A stretch of DNA of 34,504 nt. It comes from an uncultured Lachnospiraceae bacterium. Lineage in GTDB: Bacteria > Bacillota > Clostridia > Lachnospirales > Lachnospiraceae. A program made the position numbers and the translations under genes. How positions within the stretch are numbered: position 1 is the first letter of the stretch; each line of letters starts with the position of its first letter. Location of the stretch: positions 1 to 34,504 of the forward strand of contig CAJUQJ010000043.1 of the NCBI GenBank assembly GCA_910588215.1. Direction: 5' to 3'. Positions 1 to 8,186 of this stretch are shown here, piece after piece. The notes under the pieces are model-generated. The model worked only from the letters and a program-made list of their open reading frames with translations. It searched no databases and was not told the DNA's origin.

Positions 1-16
1 GGAATGGGCTGGATGC

Positions 17-53
17 GTTACAGTTTGCGGCCGGTTAGGCCGTGAACTGTAAC
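17..53. other. Stem-loop at the left edge
   Basis: A 9-bp stem (GTTACAGTT with AACTGTAAC) encloses a second GGCC/GGCC stem. There is no T-run on either side. It may be the end of a transcription unit outside the window, but no partner gene is visible. Confidence 0.4.
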
Positions 54-65
54 AGGCAAAGAAAG

Positions 66-105
66 AGCAGGCAGCCCATATCCAATCGGATCTTCACTGC
101 CTGCT
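66..105 (-). terminator. Probable terminator after pgi
   Basis: A 9-bp perfect stem (AGCAGGCAG with CTGCCTGCT) lies just past the stop codon of the isomerase. On the minus strand it is followed by a T-rich stretch (CTCTTTCTTTG), as expected of an intrinsic terminator, although the loop is long at about 22 nt. Confidence 0.55.
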
Positions 106-132
106 TCTTCCGGCTCATAACTTTATATATTC

Positions 133-1479
133 TTACAGTCTCTTAAGCAGTTCTTCTCTCTGTGCCTCGTATCCCGGTTTGCCAAGCAGTGCGAACATGT
201 TCTTCTTATAGCTCTCTACACCCGGCTGGTTGAACGGATTCACACCCAGCAGGTATCCGCTGACACCGCATGCAAACTCGAAGAAGTAGAACAGTTCGCC
301 CAGATAGAACTCATTTACCTCCGGCACATTGATCATGAAGTTGGGAACCTGTCCGTCCGTATGTGCCAAGATCGTTCCATTCATAGCACTCTTGTTGACG
401 AAATCTACATTCTTGCCCGCCAGATAATTAAGTCCGTCCAAATCTACCGGCTCCTCACCGATTATGATCTCTTCTCTGCTCGTCTCGATGTTCAGGACCG
501 TCTCGAACATTGTTCTTGCACCATCCTGAATAAACTGTCCCATGGAGTGCAGATCCGTGGTAAGATCAACGCTTGCCGGGAAGATGCCCTTCTGATCCTT
601 ACCCTCGGACTCACCATACAGCTGTTTCCACCACTCAGATACAAAGTGCGCACACGGCTCGTAATTCGCCAGAATCTCAATGCCCTTGCCTTTGCGCAGC
701 AGGATATTACGAAGAGCTGCATACTTCACGGCATCATTCTCCTCAAAAGGAGCTTCCAACGCCATCTTCCGGCCTTCTGCCGCACCTTCCATCAATTTAT
801 CGATATCCGCACCGGATACTGCGATCGGAAGCAGGCCGACAGCCGTCAATACAGAGAAACGTCCGCCTACATCATCCGGCACTACGAAACTCTCATAACC
901 CTCTTCATTTGCCAGATTCTTCAAAGATCCTCTTGCCTTATCGGTAGTCGCATAAATCCTCTTCGCCGCGCCTTCCTTGCCGTACTTCTTCTCTGCCATC
1001 TCTTTAAATACACGGAAAGCGATAGCCGGCTCCGTGGTCGTACCGGACTTGGAGATCATATTGATGGAGAAGTCTCTGTCACCGATCACATCGATCAGAT
1101 GTTTGATATAGGTGGAACTGATGGAATTTCCAACGAAATAGATCTCCGGCGTCTTCCGCACCGACTTGTCTACTATATTATAAAAACTGTGACGCAGAAA
1201 TTCGATCGCCGCTCTTGCACCGAGATAAGAACCGCCGATACCGATCACTACCAGCACTTCAGAATCACTCTGGATCTTTGCCGCTGCCTGCTTGATCCGC
1301 GCGAACTCTTCCTTATCATAATCAACCGGCAGGTCGATCCAGCCCAGGAAATCATTGCCTGCTCCCGTCTTGCTCACAAGTACTTCTTTCGCATCCAGCG
1401 CCAGCTTCTTCATGGATTCCACTTCGTTTTCCCCGATAAAAGAGGCTGCCTTGGAATAATCAAATGTAACTTTGCTCAT
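133..1479 (-). CDS. pgi: Glucose-6-phosphate isomerase
   Basis: Cytoplasmic glycolytic enzyme that interconverts glucose-6-phosphate and fructose-6-phosphate. The 448-residue length fits the short Bacillus/Clostridium-type PGI. Visible family motifs are VLVVIGIGGSYLGARAAIEF in the N-terminal SIS domain, SKSGTTTEPAIAFR in the phosphate-binding region, the PGI signature DDVGGRFSVLTAVGLLP and DLHSMGQFIQDG. The ATG follows AAGGAG with a 7-nt gap. It is the last gene of the TSCPD-murG-pgi block, and a separate promoter overlaps the end of murG, so it can be expressed alone. No defect is visible. Confidence 0.97.
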   Translation of the reverse strand: MSKVTFDYSKAASFIGENEVESMKKLALDAKEVLVSKTGAGNDFLGWIDLPVDYDKEEFARIKQAAAKIQSDSEVLVVIGIGGSYLGARAAIEFLRHSFYNIVDKSVRKTPEIYFVGNSISSTYIKHLIDVIGDRDFSINMISKSGTTTEPAIAFRVFKEMAEKKYGKEGAAKRIYATTDKARGSLKNLANEEGYESFVVPDDVGGRFSVLTAVGLLPIAVSGADIDKLMEGAAEGRKMALEAPFEENDAVKYAALRNILLRKGKGIEILANYEPCAHFVSEWWKQLYGESEGKDQKGIFPASVDLTTDLHSMGQFIQDGARTMFETVLNIETSREEIIIGEEPVDLDGLNYLAGKNVDFVNKSAMNGTILAHTDGQVPNFMINVPEVNEFYLGELFYFFEFACGVSGYLLGVNPFNQPGVESYKKNMFALLGKPGYEAQREELLKRL

Positions 1480-1529
1480 CGTTTTTCTCCTTTTCCGGCA
1501 GACACGGCTGCCTAACCTTTATTATTCTT

Positions 1530-1558
1530 AGTGTAGCATTGTACTTATCGTATTTCAA
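1530..1558 (-). promoter_or_regulatory. Candidate promoter of pgi
   Basis: On the minus strand TTGAAA (1553-1558) and TACACT (1530-1535) are separated by 17 nt. The -35 box overlaps the stop codon of murG. This is a consensus match only. Confidence 0.45.
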
Positions 1559-2637
1559 GAATTTTCCTTCCCGTTTACCGCGTCCTCGATCAGCCTGACG
1601 ATCACACCGATCGCATCCCTCTGACTGCTCTTGCGCATCGCATCCACATAGGTTTTACGGTTAAAATACAACTCCTGCACCTTCTCCAGAAGCAGCTTAT
1701 TCGTCAGGTCGTCCTCATCGATCACAATACTGAATCCCTGCGACTCAAAAGACTTGGCATTTAAAAGCTGGTCGCCCCTGCTGCTGGTAGATGGCAGCGG
1801 GATCAAGATATTCGGCTTCTTCAGAGAAAGCAGCTCACTGATGGCATTTGCCCCCGCCCGGGAGATCACCATATCCGCCATAGCGAAGAGATCCTTCATC
1901 TCGGACCTGATATACTCAAACTGCTTATAGCCGGGTGTCGTCAACAGAAGGTTATCCATCTTCTCCTTACCGCATAGATGCACCACCTGAAAATCCGTAA
2001 GCAGTTCCGGCAGCACATCCCGCACGGCCTGGTTGATGGCCGCCGATCCCTGGCTGCCTCCCACCACCATGATCACCGGCTTGGAAGAGTCAAATCCACA
2101 CAGCTTATATGCGGCTTCCCTGTTCCCCGAGGAAAGTTCCTGCCTGATGGGTGACCCTGTCAGAACCGCTTTGTTCGGCGGGAGCTGCTGCAAGGTTTCC
2201 GGGAAATTACAGCACACCTTCTTCGCCACCGGAATGCAGAGCTTATTCGCCAATCCCGGTGTCATGTCGGACTCATGTATGATACACGGAATACCCAGCG
2301 AACCCGCCGCACGCACTACAGGGACACTCACAAATCCTCCCTTGGAAAAGACCACATCCGGCCTGATCTCCTTCAGATACCTGCGCGCTTCCCGCAGACC
2401 CTTGATCACGCGGAAAGGATCCGAGAAATTCTTAGGATCGAAATACCGCCTGAATTTCCCCGTTGCAATCCCATAATAAGGAAGATTGAAATCTTCCATT
2501 AATTTCTTCTCGATTCCATCGTAAGAACCCATATAGCTGATCTCATATCCTAATTCCCGCAGTTTCGGGATCAGCGCCATATTAGGGGTCACATGTCCGG
2601 CAGTGCCGCCGCCGGTAAGTACGATCTTCTTACTCAT
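1555..2637 (-). CDS. murG: UDP-N-acetylglucosamine transferase MurG
   Basis: Membrane-associated GT28 enzyme that adds GlcNAc to lipid I to form lipid II in peptidoglycan synthesis. The 360-residue length is normal. The N-terminal motif GGGTAGHVTPNMAL (about residues 9-22) is the MurG lipid/nucleotide loop. HESDMTPGLANK follows in the N-domain, GGSQGSAAIN begins the C-domain, and SRAGANAISELLSLKKPNI is the UDP-GlcNAc pocket with its conserved RAG and E. It lies 15 nt downstream of the TSCPD gene and is probably cotranscribed with it. Position away from a mur/dcw cluster is common in Clostridia. Some genomes carry a second MurG-like paralogue and this copy cannot be ranked from the window. Confidence 0.93.
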   Translation of the reverse strand: MSKKIVLTGGGTAGHVTPNMALIPKLRELGYEISYMGSYDGIEKKLMEDFNLPYYGIATGKFRRYFDPKNFSDPFRVIKGLREARRYLKEIRPDVVFSKGGFVSVPVVRAAGSLGIPCIIHESDMTPGLANKLCIPVAKKVCCNFPETLQQLPPNKAVLTGSPIRQELSSGNREAAYKLCGFDSSKPVIMVVGGSQGSAAINQAVRDVLPELLTDFQVVHLCGKEKMDNLLLTTPGYKQFEYIRSEMKDLFAMADMVISRAGANAISELLSLKKPNILIPLPSTSSRGDQLLNAKSFESQGFSIVIDEDDLTNKLLLEKVQELYFNRKTYVDAMRKSSQRDAIGVIVRLIEDAVNGKENS

Positions 2638-2652
2638 GATGAAAGAAACCTC

Positions 2653-2895
2653 CTAATTGTCTAAGATCTCCTGCAATGCACATGCCAGCTGGTCGGGGCA
2701 AGACGTACTCTTGACACCGCACTTGATACCGCGCAGTTTGCCGATGGCATCCTTAATCTCCATGCCCGCCACCAGGCTGGAAATTCCCTGCAGATTACCA
2801 TTACATCCTCCCGTAAATTTCACCGATTTGATCACATTTCCGTCCACTTGCACATCAATAGCTTTGGAACATACGCCCTTAGGTTGATAAACCAT
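2653..2895 (-). CDS. TSCPD domain protein (TIGR03905-like)
   Basis: An 80-residue protein consisting of one TSCPD domain; the name-giving motif is near the C-terminus as STSCPDQLACAL. Other conserved features are the FTGGCNGNLQGI loop and several cysteines (C9, C31, C59, C66 approximately), suggesting metal or nucleotide binding. The domain also occurs at the C-terminus of some ribonucleotide reductases, where it is Cys-rich. Stand-alone copies are common in Clostridia and their function is not settled. The ATG follows AAGGAGAGG. It is the first gene of the TSCPD-murG-pgi block. Confidence 0.85.
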   Translation of the reverse strand: MVYQPKGVCSKAIDVQVDGNVIKSVKFTGGCNGNLQGISSLVAGMEIKDAIGKLRGIKCGVKSTSCPDQLACALQEILDN

Positions 2896-2925
2896 TTCCG
2901 TCCTCTCCTTTTCCTTTCAATAATA

Positions 2926-2943
2926 GGCAATTGTTAAATTGCC
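2926..2943. promoter_or_regulatory. Inverted repeat in the TSCPD leader
   Basis: GGCAATT-GTTA-AATTGCC, a perfect 7-bp inverted repeat about 31 nt upstream of the TSCPD start and downstream of its candidate promoter. It could be an operator or a small RNA hairpin. Confidence 0.35.
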
Positions 2944-2987
2944 AAACCCATTTCTCCGGTGTTTTAATAAAATCTTAAACTTTTATT

Positions 2988-3017
2988 ATTTTACCACATT
3001 TTCCCTGACCTTGCCAA
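2988..3017 (-). promoter_or_regulatory. Candidate promoter of the TSCPD-murG-pgi block
   Basis: On the minus strand TTGGCA (3012-3017), an 18-nt spacer and TAAAAT (2988-2993). It sits about 95 nt upstream of the TSCPD start in an AT-rich gap. Confidence 0.45.
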
Positions 3018-3054
3018 TATTCCATCACATTTAAACCATATCCGTCATGCCGTT

Positions 3055-3109
3055 ACTACTCACGGGTCAGGAATGCGCCAAACTTCGCATTCCATGAGAA
3101 TATGATTCA
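3055..3109 (+). repeat. 55-bp dispersed hairpin repeat, copy 1
   Basis: This segment matches the reverse complement of 12454-12508 with about six mismatches over 55 bp. Its core is the perfect stem-loop GGAATGCG-CCAAACTT-CGCATTCC. It is intergenic here, whereas the other copy runs into the end of a coding sequence. The size and palindrome resemble REP-type elements. Confidence 0.75.
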
Positions 3110-3186
3110 TGCGCCCGTCACAATATGGCCTAATCTGTCGATGCATTACAACACCTGCCAGTTGTTTTTTCCGGTATAATAACCTG

Positions 3187-3455
3187 AGAAGGACTTACAA
3201 TCACTCGCAGCAAGGGCTGCTTCGCGAAGAAGTTCTAGATTTGCTCCGCAAATCATTCTCACGCAAGAGAATGCTTGAAATACGGCATTCTCAGTACGAA
3301 TTTGAGATTCCACAGAGCAGAATCATAGGGTTCGTGTGAGAAGAACCTTCGAACTTACAAAGGTTGAACGTCATATAACGCTTCGGATCGGTGGAAAAGT
3401 TGAAAAATCACACTGATGTGCTGAATTTTCAACTACGAGTTTGTGGCTCCGGCAT
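3187..3455 (+). ncRNA. Structured 5' leader, candidate cis-regulatory RNA
   Basis: After a TATAAT box (3175-3180; only a weak -35) the leader of the downstream membrane-protein gene holds consecutive hairpins: GCAGC/GCTGC (3207-3220), CTTCGCGAAG (3220-3229), GATTTGC/GCAAATC with a TCC loop (3238-3254), CATTCTC/GAGAATG (3254-3273), GAGAATGC/GCATTCTC (3267-3292), GGTTC/GAACC (3329-3347), AACCTT/AAGGTT (3344-3365) and GTTGAAAA/TTTTCAAC (3399-3433). Two neighbouring pairs share an arm and cannot form together, as in attenuators. It matches no RNA family I recognise (not SRP RNA, RNase P, tmRNA or a T-box). Part could be repeat-derived. Confidence 0.4.
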
Positions 3456-3465
3456 GGAGGAAAAC

Positions 3466-3492
3466 ATGAAAGGTGTGATGCAGCATGCTTAA
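3466..3492 (+). CDS. Eight-codon leader ORF
   Basis: An ATG preceded by GGAGG with a 5-nt gap opens a reading frame for MKGVMQHA. Its TAA stop (3490-3492) lies just inside the next gene, whose ATG is at 3485, so the two overlap by 8 nt. The best ribosome binding site of the region serves this short frame rather than the longer gene, which suggests translational coupling. Translation is inferred only from these signals. Confidence 0.4.
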   Translation: MKGVMQHA

Positions 3493-4222
3493 CTTAATTT
3501 TTCTACATAAAAATTACATCATTGCAATATTAGTATTTCTTTTTTTAAGTATCATATGCCAGATTACGCTCGGAGTGATATATCATAAGCTGATCTGGGA
3601 GACAGAACATATGTCGTCAACTACCAACAAATCCCTGCAGCAGTTAAAACTGAAATTTTCCGGCTGTCGCAAGATCAACGAAAAGGTGGCCAATGTCCCC
3701 ATTTTTGTGGACAAGTTCATCAGCCGTATCAAGATCGGAGGTCTGCCTCTATCCCTGTTAAAGCATCTCTCCGGCCAGCTGATGCTGCTTGCAGTTCTGA
3801 CCGCCGGTATCGGCGCCTGCATGGGAATTGTAAACAATGAGAGTTTTATCAGTATCGCCCCTTTTTATGCGATCAGCTTTCTTGGGCTTTACTGCTATTT
3901 CGCCGTCTCCTCCCTGGTCGATATTCCCGGTAAGATCAAAATCCTGCACATCAATCTGGTAGACTATCTGGAAAACCATCTGGCCAACCGTCTGGAACAG
4001 GCTGAACTGGACATGCAGTTGATCCAGCCGCAGACCAGGGCAAAGACACAGGATAAGAAAGCAGCACCGAATCCGGATCTTCACACGAATATCGATCTGA
4101 AGGCAAGTACAGATACAGGTATAGAAGATATAGATATGAAGACACAGGAGACTTTCAGTTTCACAAAGGACGAAGCCGAAGAGCTTGAACATTTACTGAA
4201 AGAATTGTTTGATTTCCCATAG
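3485..4222 (+). CDS. Membrane protein of unknown function
   Basis: 245 residues, family not recognised. Three hydrophobic segments are visible: about residues 10-32, 92-113 and 122-143. The stretch between the first and second is basic and partly helical. The last 95 residues are hydrophilic, with a run rich in D, T and K and an acidic end (DEAEELEHLLKELFDF), probably a cytoplasmic tail. It is the only plus-strand gene between the housekeeping block and the glycan cluster. A structured leader and an overlapping 8-codon ORF precede it. The alternative of starting at the ATG of codon 43 would lose the first membrane segment. Confidence 0.7.
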   Translation: MLNLIFLHKNYIIAILVFLFLSIICQITLGVIYHKLIWETEHMSSTTNKSLQQLKLKFSGCRKINEKVANVPIFVDKFISRIKIGGLPLSLLKHLSGQLMLLAVLTAGIGACMGIVNNESFISIAPFYAISFLGLYCYFAVSSLVDIPGKIKILHINLVDYLENHLANRLEQAELDMQLIQPQTRAKTQDKKAAPNPDLHTNIDLKASTDTGIEDIDMKTQETFSFTKDEAEELEHLLKELFDFP

Positions 4223-4229
4223 CATAAAC

Positions 4230-4266
4230 GAGCCTGCCTTGTTACTTGACCAGTACAGGCAGGCTC
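4230..4266. terminator. Hairpin between convergent genes
   Basis: GAGCCTGCCT and AGGCAGGCTC form a perfect 10-bp stem between two convergent genes, so it can serve both. No clear T-run flanks it, which makes it a weak intrinsic terminator by sequence. Confidence 0.6.
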
Positions 4267-4299
4267 ATACATTTCATGAAAGGCAACCGCTGCAAATAT

Positions 4300-5913
4300 C
4301 TACTCTCCATAGATCATTACCGTCGGTCCGACATAATATTCCTCTGGATCATATTTCAAGATATCCATATACCCGATCCGGTATTTCCACTCTTTTCCGT
4401 AAGAGATACCAGCATAGCTCTGCTTTAGCGGATATGCACCCGTCTTCTCTTCATGCGCTATTCTCAGATCAGGATACATATCTTCACCCTCCCTGATCAG
4501 ATAATCTTTGGGCTGTCTGAAGTATCCTGTCGCATATTCCACATCCACAAAATATTCTCCTTCCCCAAGCGTCTCCGGCAGCTGCGAAATATCTTCCCCG
4601 ATATCGATCACCATATACCGTTGCTCATCGATATTTGGCGCAAAAGAAGTACAGTAGACAGTGGCATTTTCCGGAATCTGAGATTCTATGTAATGTTCCG
4701 CCTCCGTATAAGTCAGGTCATAACGGTAGCCATTGCATACCATCACTACATTGAACCCCACCATTAACACGAGAAGCGCCACTGTCACCCCTATGTCCCA
4801 TACCTTCTTCGACGCCAATATTCTCTCCAGTAAATGTACCGTCTCCAACATACCATACACCATAAACAGATATGCAAACGGCACGACCAGCGACAGATTC
4901 CGTCCCAGCATGATCTGATATCTGGACAGGAACAGGATTATGAAAAGCGGCATCACCACAAACACACCGATCTGGCGCCAATCCTTTCTATGAGCCAGCC
5001 GCCATATTCCCAGCATAAGCAGGATTCCGCCCACCACACCATAACTGGTCAGTCCATAGGCTTCCAGATATCCAAGAAGCGGCAGATTATGCTCGATCCC
5101 AGGATGTCCCCATGCATAATGTTTAAAATTATACATATTATCCCCGACGAATGTCCGGAAATTAAAAAACATGGAGTAATTGCATAAACAGAACACCAGC
5201 ACGATCAAAATACAGTTCAGGAAAAAAAGAAAATTATTACGGTAGCTTTTCCAGTACTGCTTACTGATATGTAACGCCAGCCAGAAAATGCCGAACAGGA
5301 TACCGTGGTATTTCGCCGCCGTAGCCAATCCGATGCAGATCGCTATAAGCGGATACCACAGATATACCACCCGATCCGCCTGCGTATCCTTATAGATCAG
5401 ACACCCCAGAAAAAGGATCACATTGGCGACCGCATAGATCATTGTATCTGGCCCGGTATAGTACAGATACGCATACCCATATAGAGAAAAAATCGACAAG
5501 ACCAGGCCGATATACGCCCACCTTCTGGAACCGGTCATCATCTTTACCACAAAATAAATTAATACGTTGGAAAGCAGCGCCGTGCCGCATACCACATAGC
5601 GGATCAGGATCACCGTATCCACACCGGAAATAAATCTGCTTAAAATGCGCACTCCAAGCACCGCATAATAGAAGGTAAAATGCGGATACCGGAAAAAGTC
5701 CAATACATAGATATCTCCCGCGTAAAGATGCTGGTTCAGCAGATCGTAAATGCAATCCAGCGACAACTGCTCATCCACGTTCGGATAGAAAGGCAGCTCA
5801 AACTGCCAATGTCTGTAAAACACAAGCAGACCTGCAAGCAGTGTAACCACCACTGCTGCCGCCATACCAAGCTCTTTCCTGATCTCCCTGCCCGGTTTCT
5901 TATTCCATCTCAT
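4300..5913 (-). CDS. GT-C fold membrane glycosyltransferase (GT39/ArnT-like)
   Basis: 537 residues, with a first membrane segment at about 16-32 and roughly ten more, then a soluble C-terminal domain of about 120 residues. The first outer loop carries the acidic pair in FYPNVDEQLSLD, the expected place for the catalytic DE/DD motif of GT-C enzymes. RYPHFTFYY, a few dozen residues on, is typical of the PMT/ArnT superfamily. Such enzymes move a sugar from a polyprenyl phosphate to an acceptor outside the membrane. It is the last gene of the glycan cluster, whose GT2 could make the donor. Sugar and acceptor cannot be read from sequence. Confidence 0.8.
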   Translation of the reverse strand: MRWNKKPGREIRKELGMAAAVVVTLLAGLLVFYRHWQFELPFYPNVDEQLSLDCIYDLLNQHLYAGDIYVLDFFRYPHFTFYYAVLGVRILSRFISGVDTVILIRYVVCGTALLSNVLIYFVVKMMTGSRRWAYIGLVLSIFSLYGYAYLYYTGPDTMIYAVANVILFLGCLIYKDTQADRVVYLWYPLIAICIGLATAAKYHGILFGIFWLALHISKQYWKSYRNNFLFFLNCILIVLVFCLCNYSMFFNFRTFVGDNMYNFKHYAWGHPGIEHNLPLLGYLEAYGLTSYGVVGGILLMLGIWRLAHRKDWRQIGVFVVMPLFIILFLSRYQIMLGRNLSLVVPFAYLFMVYGMLETVHLLERILASKKVWDIGVTVALLVLMVGFNVVMVCNGYRYDLTYTEAEHYIESQIPENATVYCTSFAPNIDEQRYMVIDIGEDISQLPETLGEGEYFVDVEYATGYFRQPKDYLIREGEDMYPDLRIAHEEKTGAYPLKQSYAGISYGKEWKYRIGYMDILKYDPEEYYVGPTVMIYGE

Positions 5914-6022
5914 ATCCCTCGAATCACGCCCCCTATATCTGTTTACTCCCTTATTTCCTTCATAAAGAACTACTTCTATCCCACACCTCGCACAGGCTGC
6001 CGTTCACCGTCTATTCTCTCAC

Positions 6023-6613
6023 TTACATCCAGTCTTTGATGTGATAGCTTTTCGTGCAGACAGCATCAAATACAAATCCCTGCTCCTCAAGATACTTCTT
6101 ATATGCTTCGATCTTCTCCTCCTGAGCCTCCAGTTCCGGAGACACAAAGCACAGCTTATATCCCATCTCCTTCAGTTCCCGATAGCTGTCCTGATCGAGC
6201 GGGATCTTCGTGAAGCAGTCCACCCATACCCACTCGGCCTTCCCTGCCATGTTGCGGATCGTATCCAGTCCTTCCAGTTCACTGAACCGCAGCGCAATAT
6301 CTCTAACTCCCATATCTGTCAGCAGCTTGATCATCGGAAAAGAGGAATCCAGGAAGAAATACTTCTCTATCTGATACTGTTTCATATATTCCAATACCTT
6401 ATGTTCGATCCTCTCACTCTTGATATTCAGGATCATCGTACCGTGATGATACTCCTTACAGTACGCCTCAAAGTCTTCCCCTGTCTCGAACGGATTATGG
6501 GAAATATAGATCCTGCCGTTTAAGTCGTCCCTTAGATCCAACTCCACCCCGTATTCCGGCGAAAGCTTGCGCAATTCTTCCACTGTGTTCACTCTGTGTG
6601 CTATGTATTCCAT
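6023..6613 (-). CDS. Glycerophosphodiester phosphodiesterase-like protein
   Basis: 196 residues of GDPD-like TIM-barrel type but shorter than usual (about 240-260). The N-terminal AHR, the acidic pair in GVELDLRDD and the histidine in YISHNPF correspond to the HR, ExD and H positions of the GDPD active site. NIKSE and FFLDSS mark later strands. A GDPD-like enzyme inside a glycan cluster could cleave or form a phosphodiester on the product. It lies 27 nt downstream of the GT2 gene, so it is probably cotranscribed. The truncated barrel means catalysis is likely but not certain. Confidence 0.75.
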   Translation of the reverse strand: MEYIAHRVNTVEELRKLSPEYGVELDLRDDLNGRIYISHNPFETGEDFEAYCKEYHHGTMILNIKSERIEHKVLEYMKQYQIEKYFFLDSSFPMIKLLTDMGVRDIALRFSELEGLDTIRNMAGKAEWVWVDCFTKIPLDQDSYRELKEMGYKLCFVSPELEAQEEKIEAYKKYLEEQGFVFDAVCTKSYHIKDWM

Positions 6614-6640
6614 ACCCTTCTCCTTTTCCCTGATACCATC

Positions 6641-7342
6641 CTATAGATCTCTCAGTCCTTTCTTCAATTTCACACTGAATTCGATCGTCCGCTTAATAAA
6701 TTTCCACTTGGCCCTAAGTCCCGTATTCCACTTCGATTCCCCGTAGATGCGCTCCGGGAAAAGCACCGGGAATCGAATCACCTTCAGATTCCTTCTCCGT
6801 GCCATATACAAAGCATACAGATCCAGCGCAAAATCATAGGGCGGGTTCTCCCACTCATCAAAGAATATTCTCGGAAAAATATTAGGCTGCGCATTGATAT
6901 CATATAACTTCGTATGCAGATAAAACGTCTCAAACAGGCTCATACCGGCTGTGAAAAACACATCAAACAGCGGCCGCCCCTTTCGATTTCCCTTGACGAA
7001 CACAAGCCCCTGTTCCTGCTCAATGATATCCAGCGCCTTAAGAATATCAGCCGGATCTGTCTGCATATCGGCATGAGTCCAACCGATATACTCCCCTTTA
7101 CATTCTTTCAGACCCTGTAAAATACCGTACCCATATCCCTGGTTGACTTCCACCCTCACCGTCTTCGCAAAAGCATATTTGGGCAGTAACTCCGCAAGCA
7201 CAAGTGCACTGTCATCTGTAGATCCATTGTCCACCAGAATGACCTCTATATCCTCCCGCTTGATGATCTCTCCAAACCGGTTCAAGATCAGTGGAATATT
7301 CTGCTCTTCATTATAACATGGTACAACGATCGATAATTTCAT
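6641..7342 (-). CDS. GT2 family glycosyltransferase, polyprenyl-phosphate sugar synthase type
   Basis: 233 residues. The start KLSIVVPCYNEEQNIPLI, then VDNGSTDDS and the acidic motif in WTHADMQTDP, are classic for DPM1-like GT-A enzymes. There are no obvious C-terminal membrane segments, unlike GtrB/ArnC. Its likely role is to move a sugar from a nucleotide donor to a polyprenyl phosphate at the inner membrane face, giving the donor for the two GT-C proteins of the cluster. It is followed after 27 nt by the GDPD-like gene. The specific sugar is unknown. Confidence 0.85.
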   Translation of the reverse strand: MKLSIVVPCYNEEQNIPLILNRFGEIIKREDIEVILVDNGSTDDSALVLAELLPKYAFAKTVRVEVNQGYGYGILQGLKECKGEYIGWTHADMQTDPADILKALDIIEQEQGLVFVKGNRKGRPLFDVFFTAGMSLFETFYLHTKLYDINAQPNIFPRIFFDEWENPPYDFALDLYALYMARRRNLKVIRFPVLFPERIYGESKWNTGLRAKWKFIKRTIEFSVKLKKGLRDL

Positions 7343-7395
7343 ATGCTGCTGTTCATCCCTTTCTTATATTTTCTTCCGTTAAGTTATTGGCCTGA

Positions 7396-7419
7396 TGCCC
7401 TGCAGCAGGGTGCAGGGCA
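7396..7419. terminator. Perfect 9-bp hairpin after the HAD gene
   Basis: TGCCCTGCA-GCAGGG-TGCAGGGCA in the 140-nt gap between the HAD and GT2 genes. There is no T-run. It may be a weak terminator or processing site inside the operon. Confidence 0.45.
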
Positions 7420-7482
7420 CCGAAAATAGTAACTTTCTCCTATCCCACTTACCTAACTGACATTGATTCACGGCAACATGAT

Positions 7483-8157
7483 TCATGATCTATTAGCTGC
7501 TAGGATCATTTCTGCCAACTTCTCATACTGCGCTGCGCTCGGTTGCTGCGGATAAAACTGCACCGCCTGCATTCCTGCTGCCTCTGCGCCTTCCACATCC
7601 TTCGCCGGACTGTCACCGATATAACAGACCTCCGCCGGCTCCACCCCCAGCTTCTTAAGACATAGTGCGAACATCTCCGGCGCAGGTTTCTCTTTCCCTG
7701 CCTCCTCGCTGGTCACCAGATACTTGATATCCTCCACAAGCCCCAGCGCCTCGATCTTCCGATGCTGGATATGCGCCGTCAGATCCGTACAGATCATCAT
7801 TGTGATCCCCTGCTCCCGCATACGATCCACAAATTCCCGCACACCGTCAAATAACCGCATTTTCTCCAGAAAAGTCCCCCAATATGCCTCATACATCCGC
7901 AGGGAAAACGGCATTGGATTCACGCCCAGGTACTCCAGTGTCTTCTGACAGTACAACAGCCTGTTATGCGACGCCGCCATATCCGCCAGCTGCCGTTTCG
8001 TCTCGCTTCTGCCATACGCATACGCCTCCTCATAAACTTCCGCCGCTATCTTAAGTTCCCCGCAGACAAGTTCCTTCACCCGGTCTCTCGCCTCTCTGTC
8101 AAGCGCCTCATACCCGTATAAAGTATCATCCAAATCAAACACAACAGCCTTGATCAT
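7483..8157 (-). CDS. HAD family hydrolase (sugar-phosphatase type)
   Basis: 224 residues. Motif I is FDLDDTLYG (nucleophile D8, general acid D10), motif II the threonine in MMICTD, motif III the lysine in GKEKPAPEMF and motif IV IGDSPAKDVEGA. A helical cap lies between motifs I and II. This pattern fits small-molecule phosphatases of the YjjG/phosphoglycolate type. The ATG at 8157 was chosen because GGAGGGG precedes it closely; an upstream frame would run into tandem repeats. In the cluster it could remove a phosphate from a sugar intermediate, which is an inference from position. Confidence 0.88.
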   Translation of the reverse strand: MIKAVVFDLDDTLYGYEALDREARDRVKELVCGELKIAAEVYEEAYAYGRSETKRQLADMAASHNRLLYCQKTLEYLGVNPMPFSLRMYEAYWGTFLEKMRLFDGVREFVDRMREQGITMMICTDLTAHIQHRKIEALGLVEDIKYLVTSEEAGKEKPAPEMFALCLKKLGVEPAEVCYIGDSPAKDVEGAEAAGMQAVQFYPQQPSAAQYEKLAEMILAANRS

Positions 8158-8186
8158 CCGTACCCCTCCAAAGTATTCTCCCTCCA

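Noticed and set aside
361..1515. Long plus-strand frame opposite pgi (384 codons)
   Set aside because: It is the shadow of the isomerase gene: no ribosome binding site, Arg/His/Leu-rich composition and no recognisable motif.
3109..3339. 76-codon plus-strand frame in the structured leader
   Set aside because: It has no ribosome binding site and its codons are built from hairpin arms; the region is better read as RNA structure.
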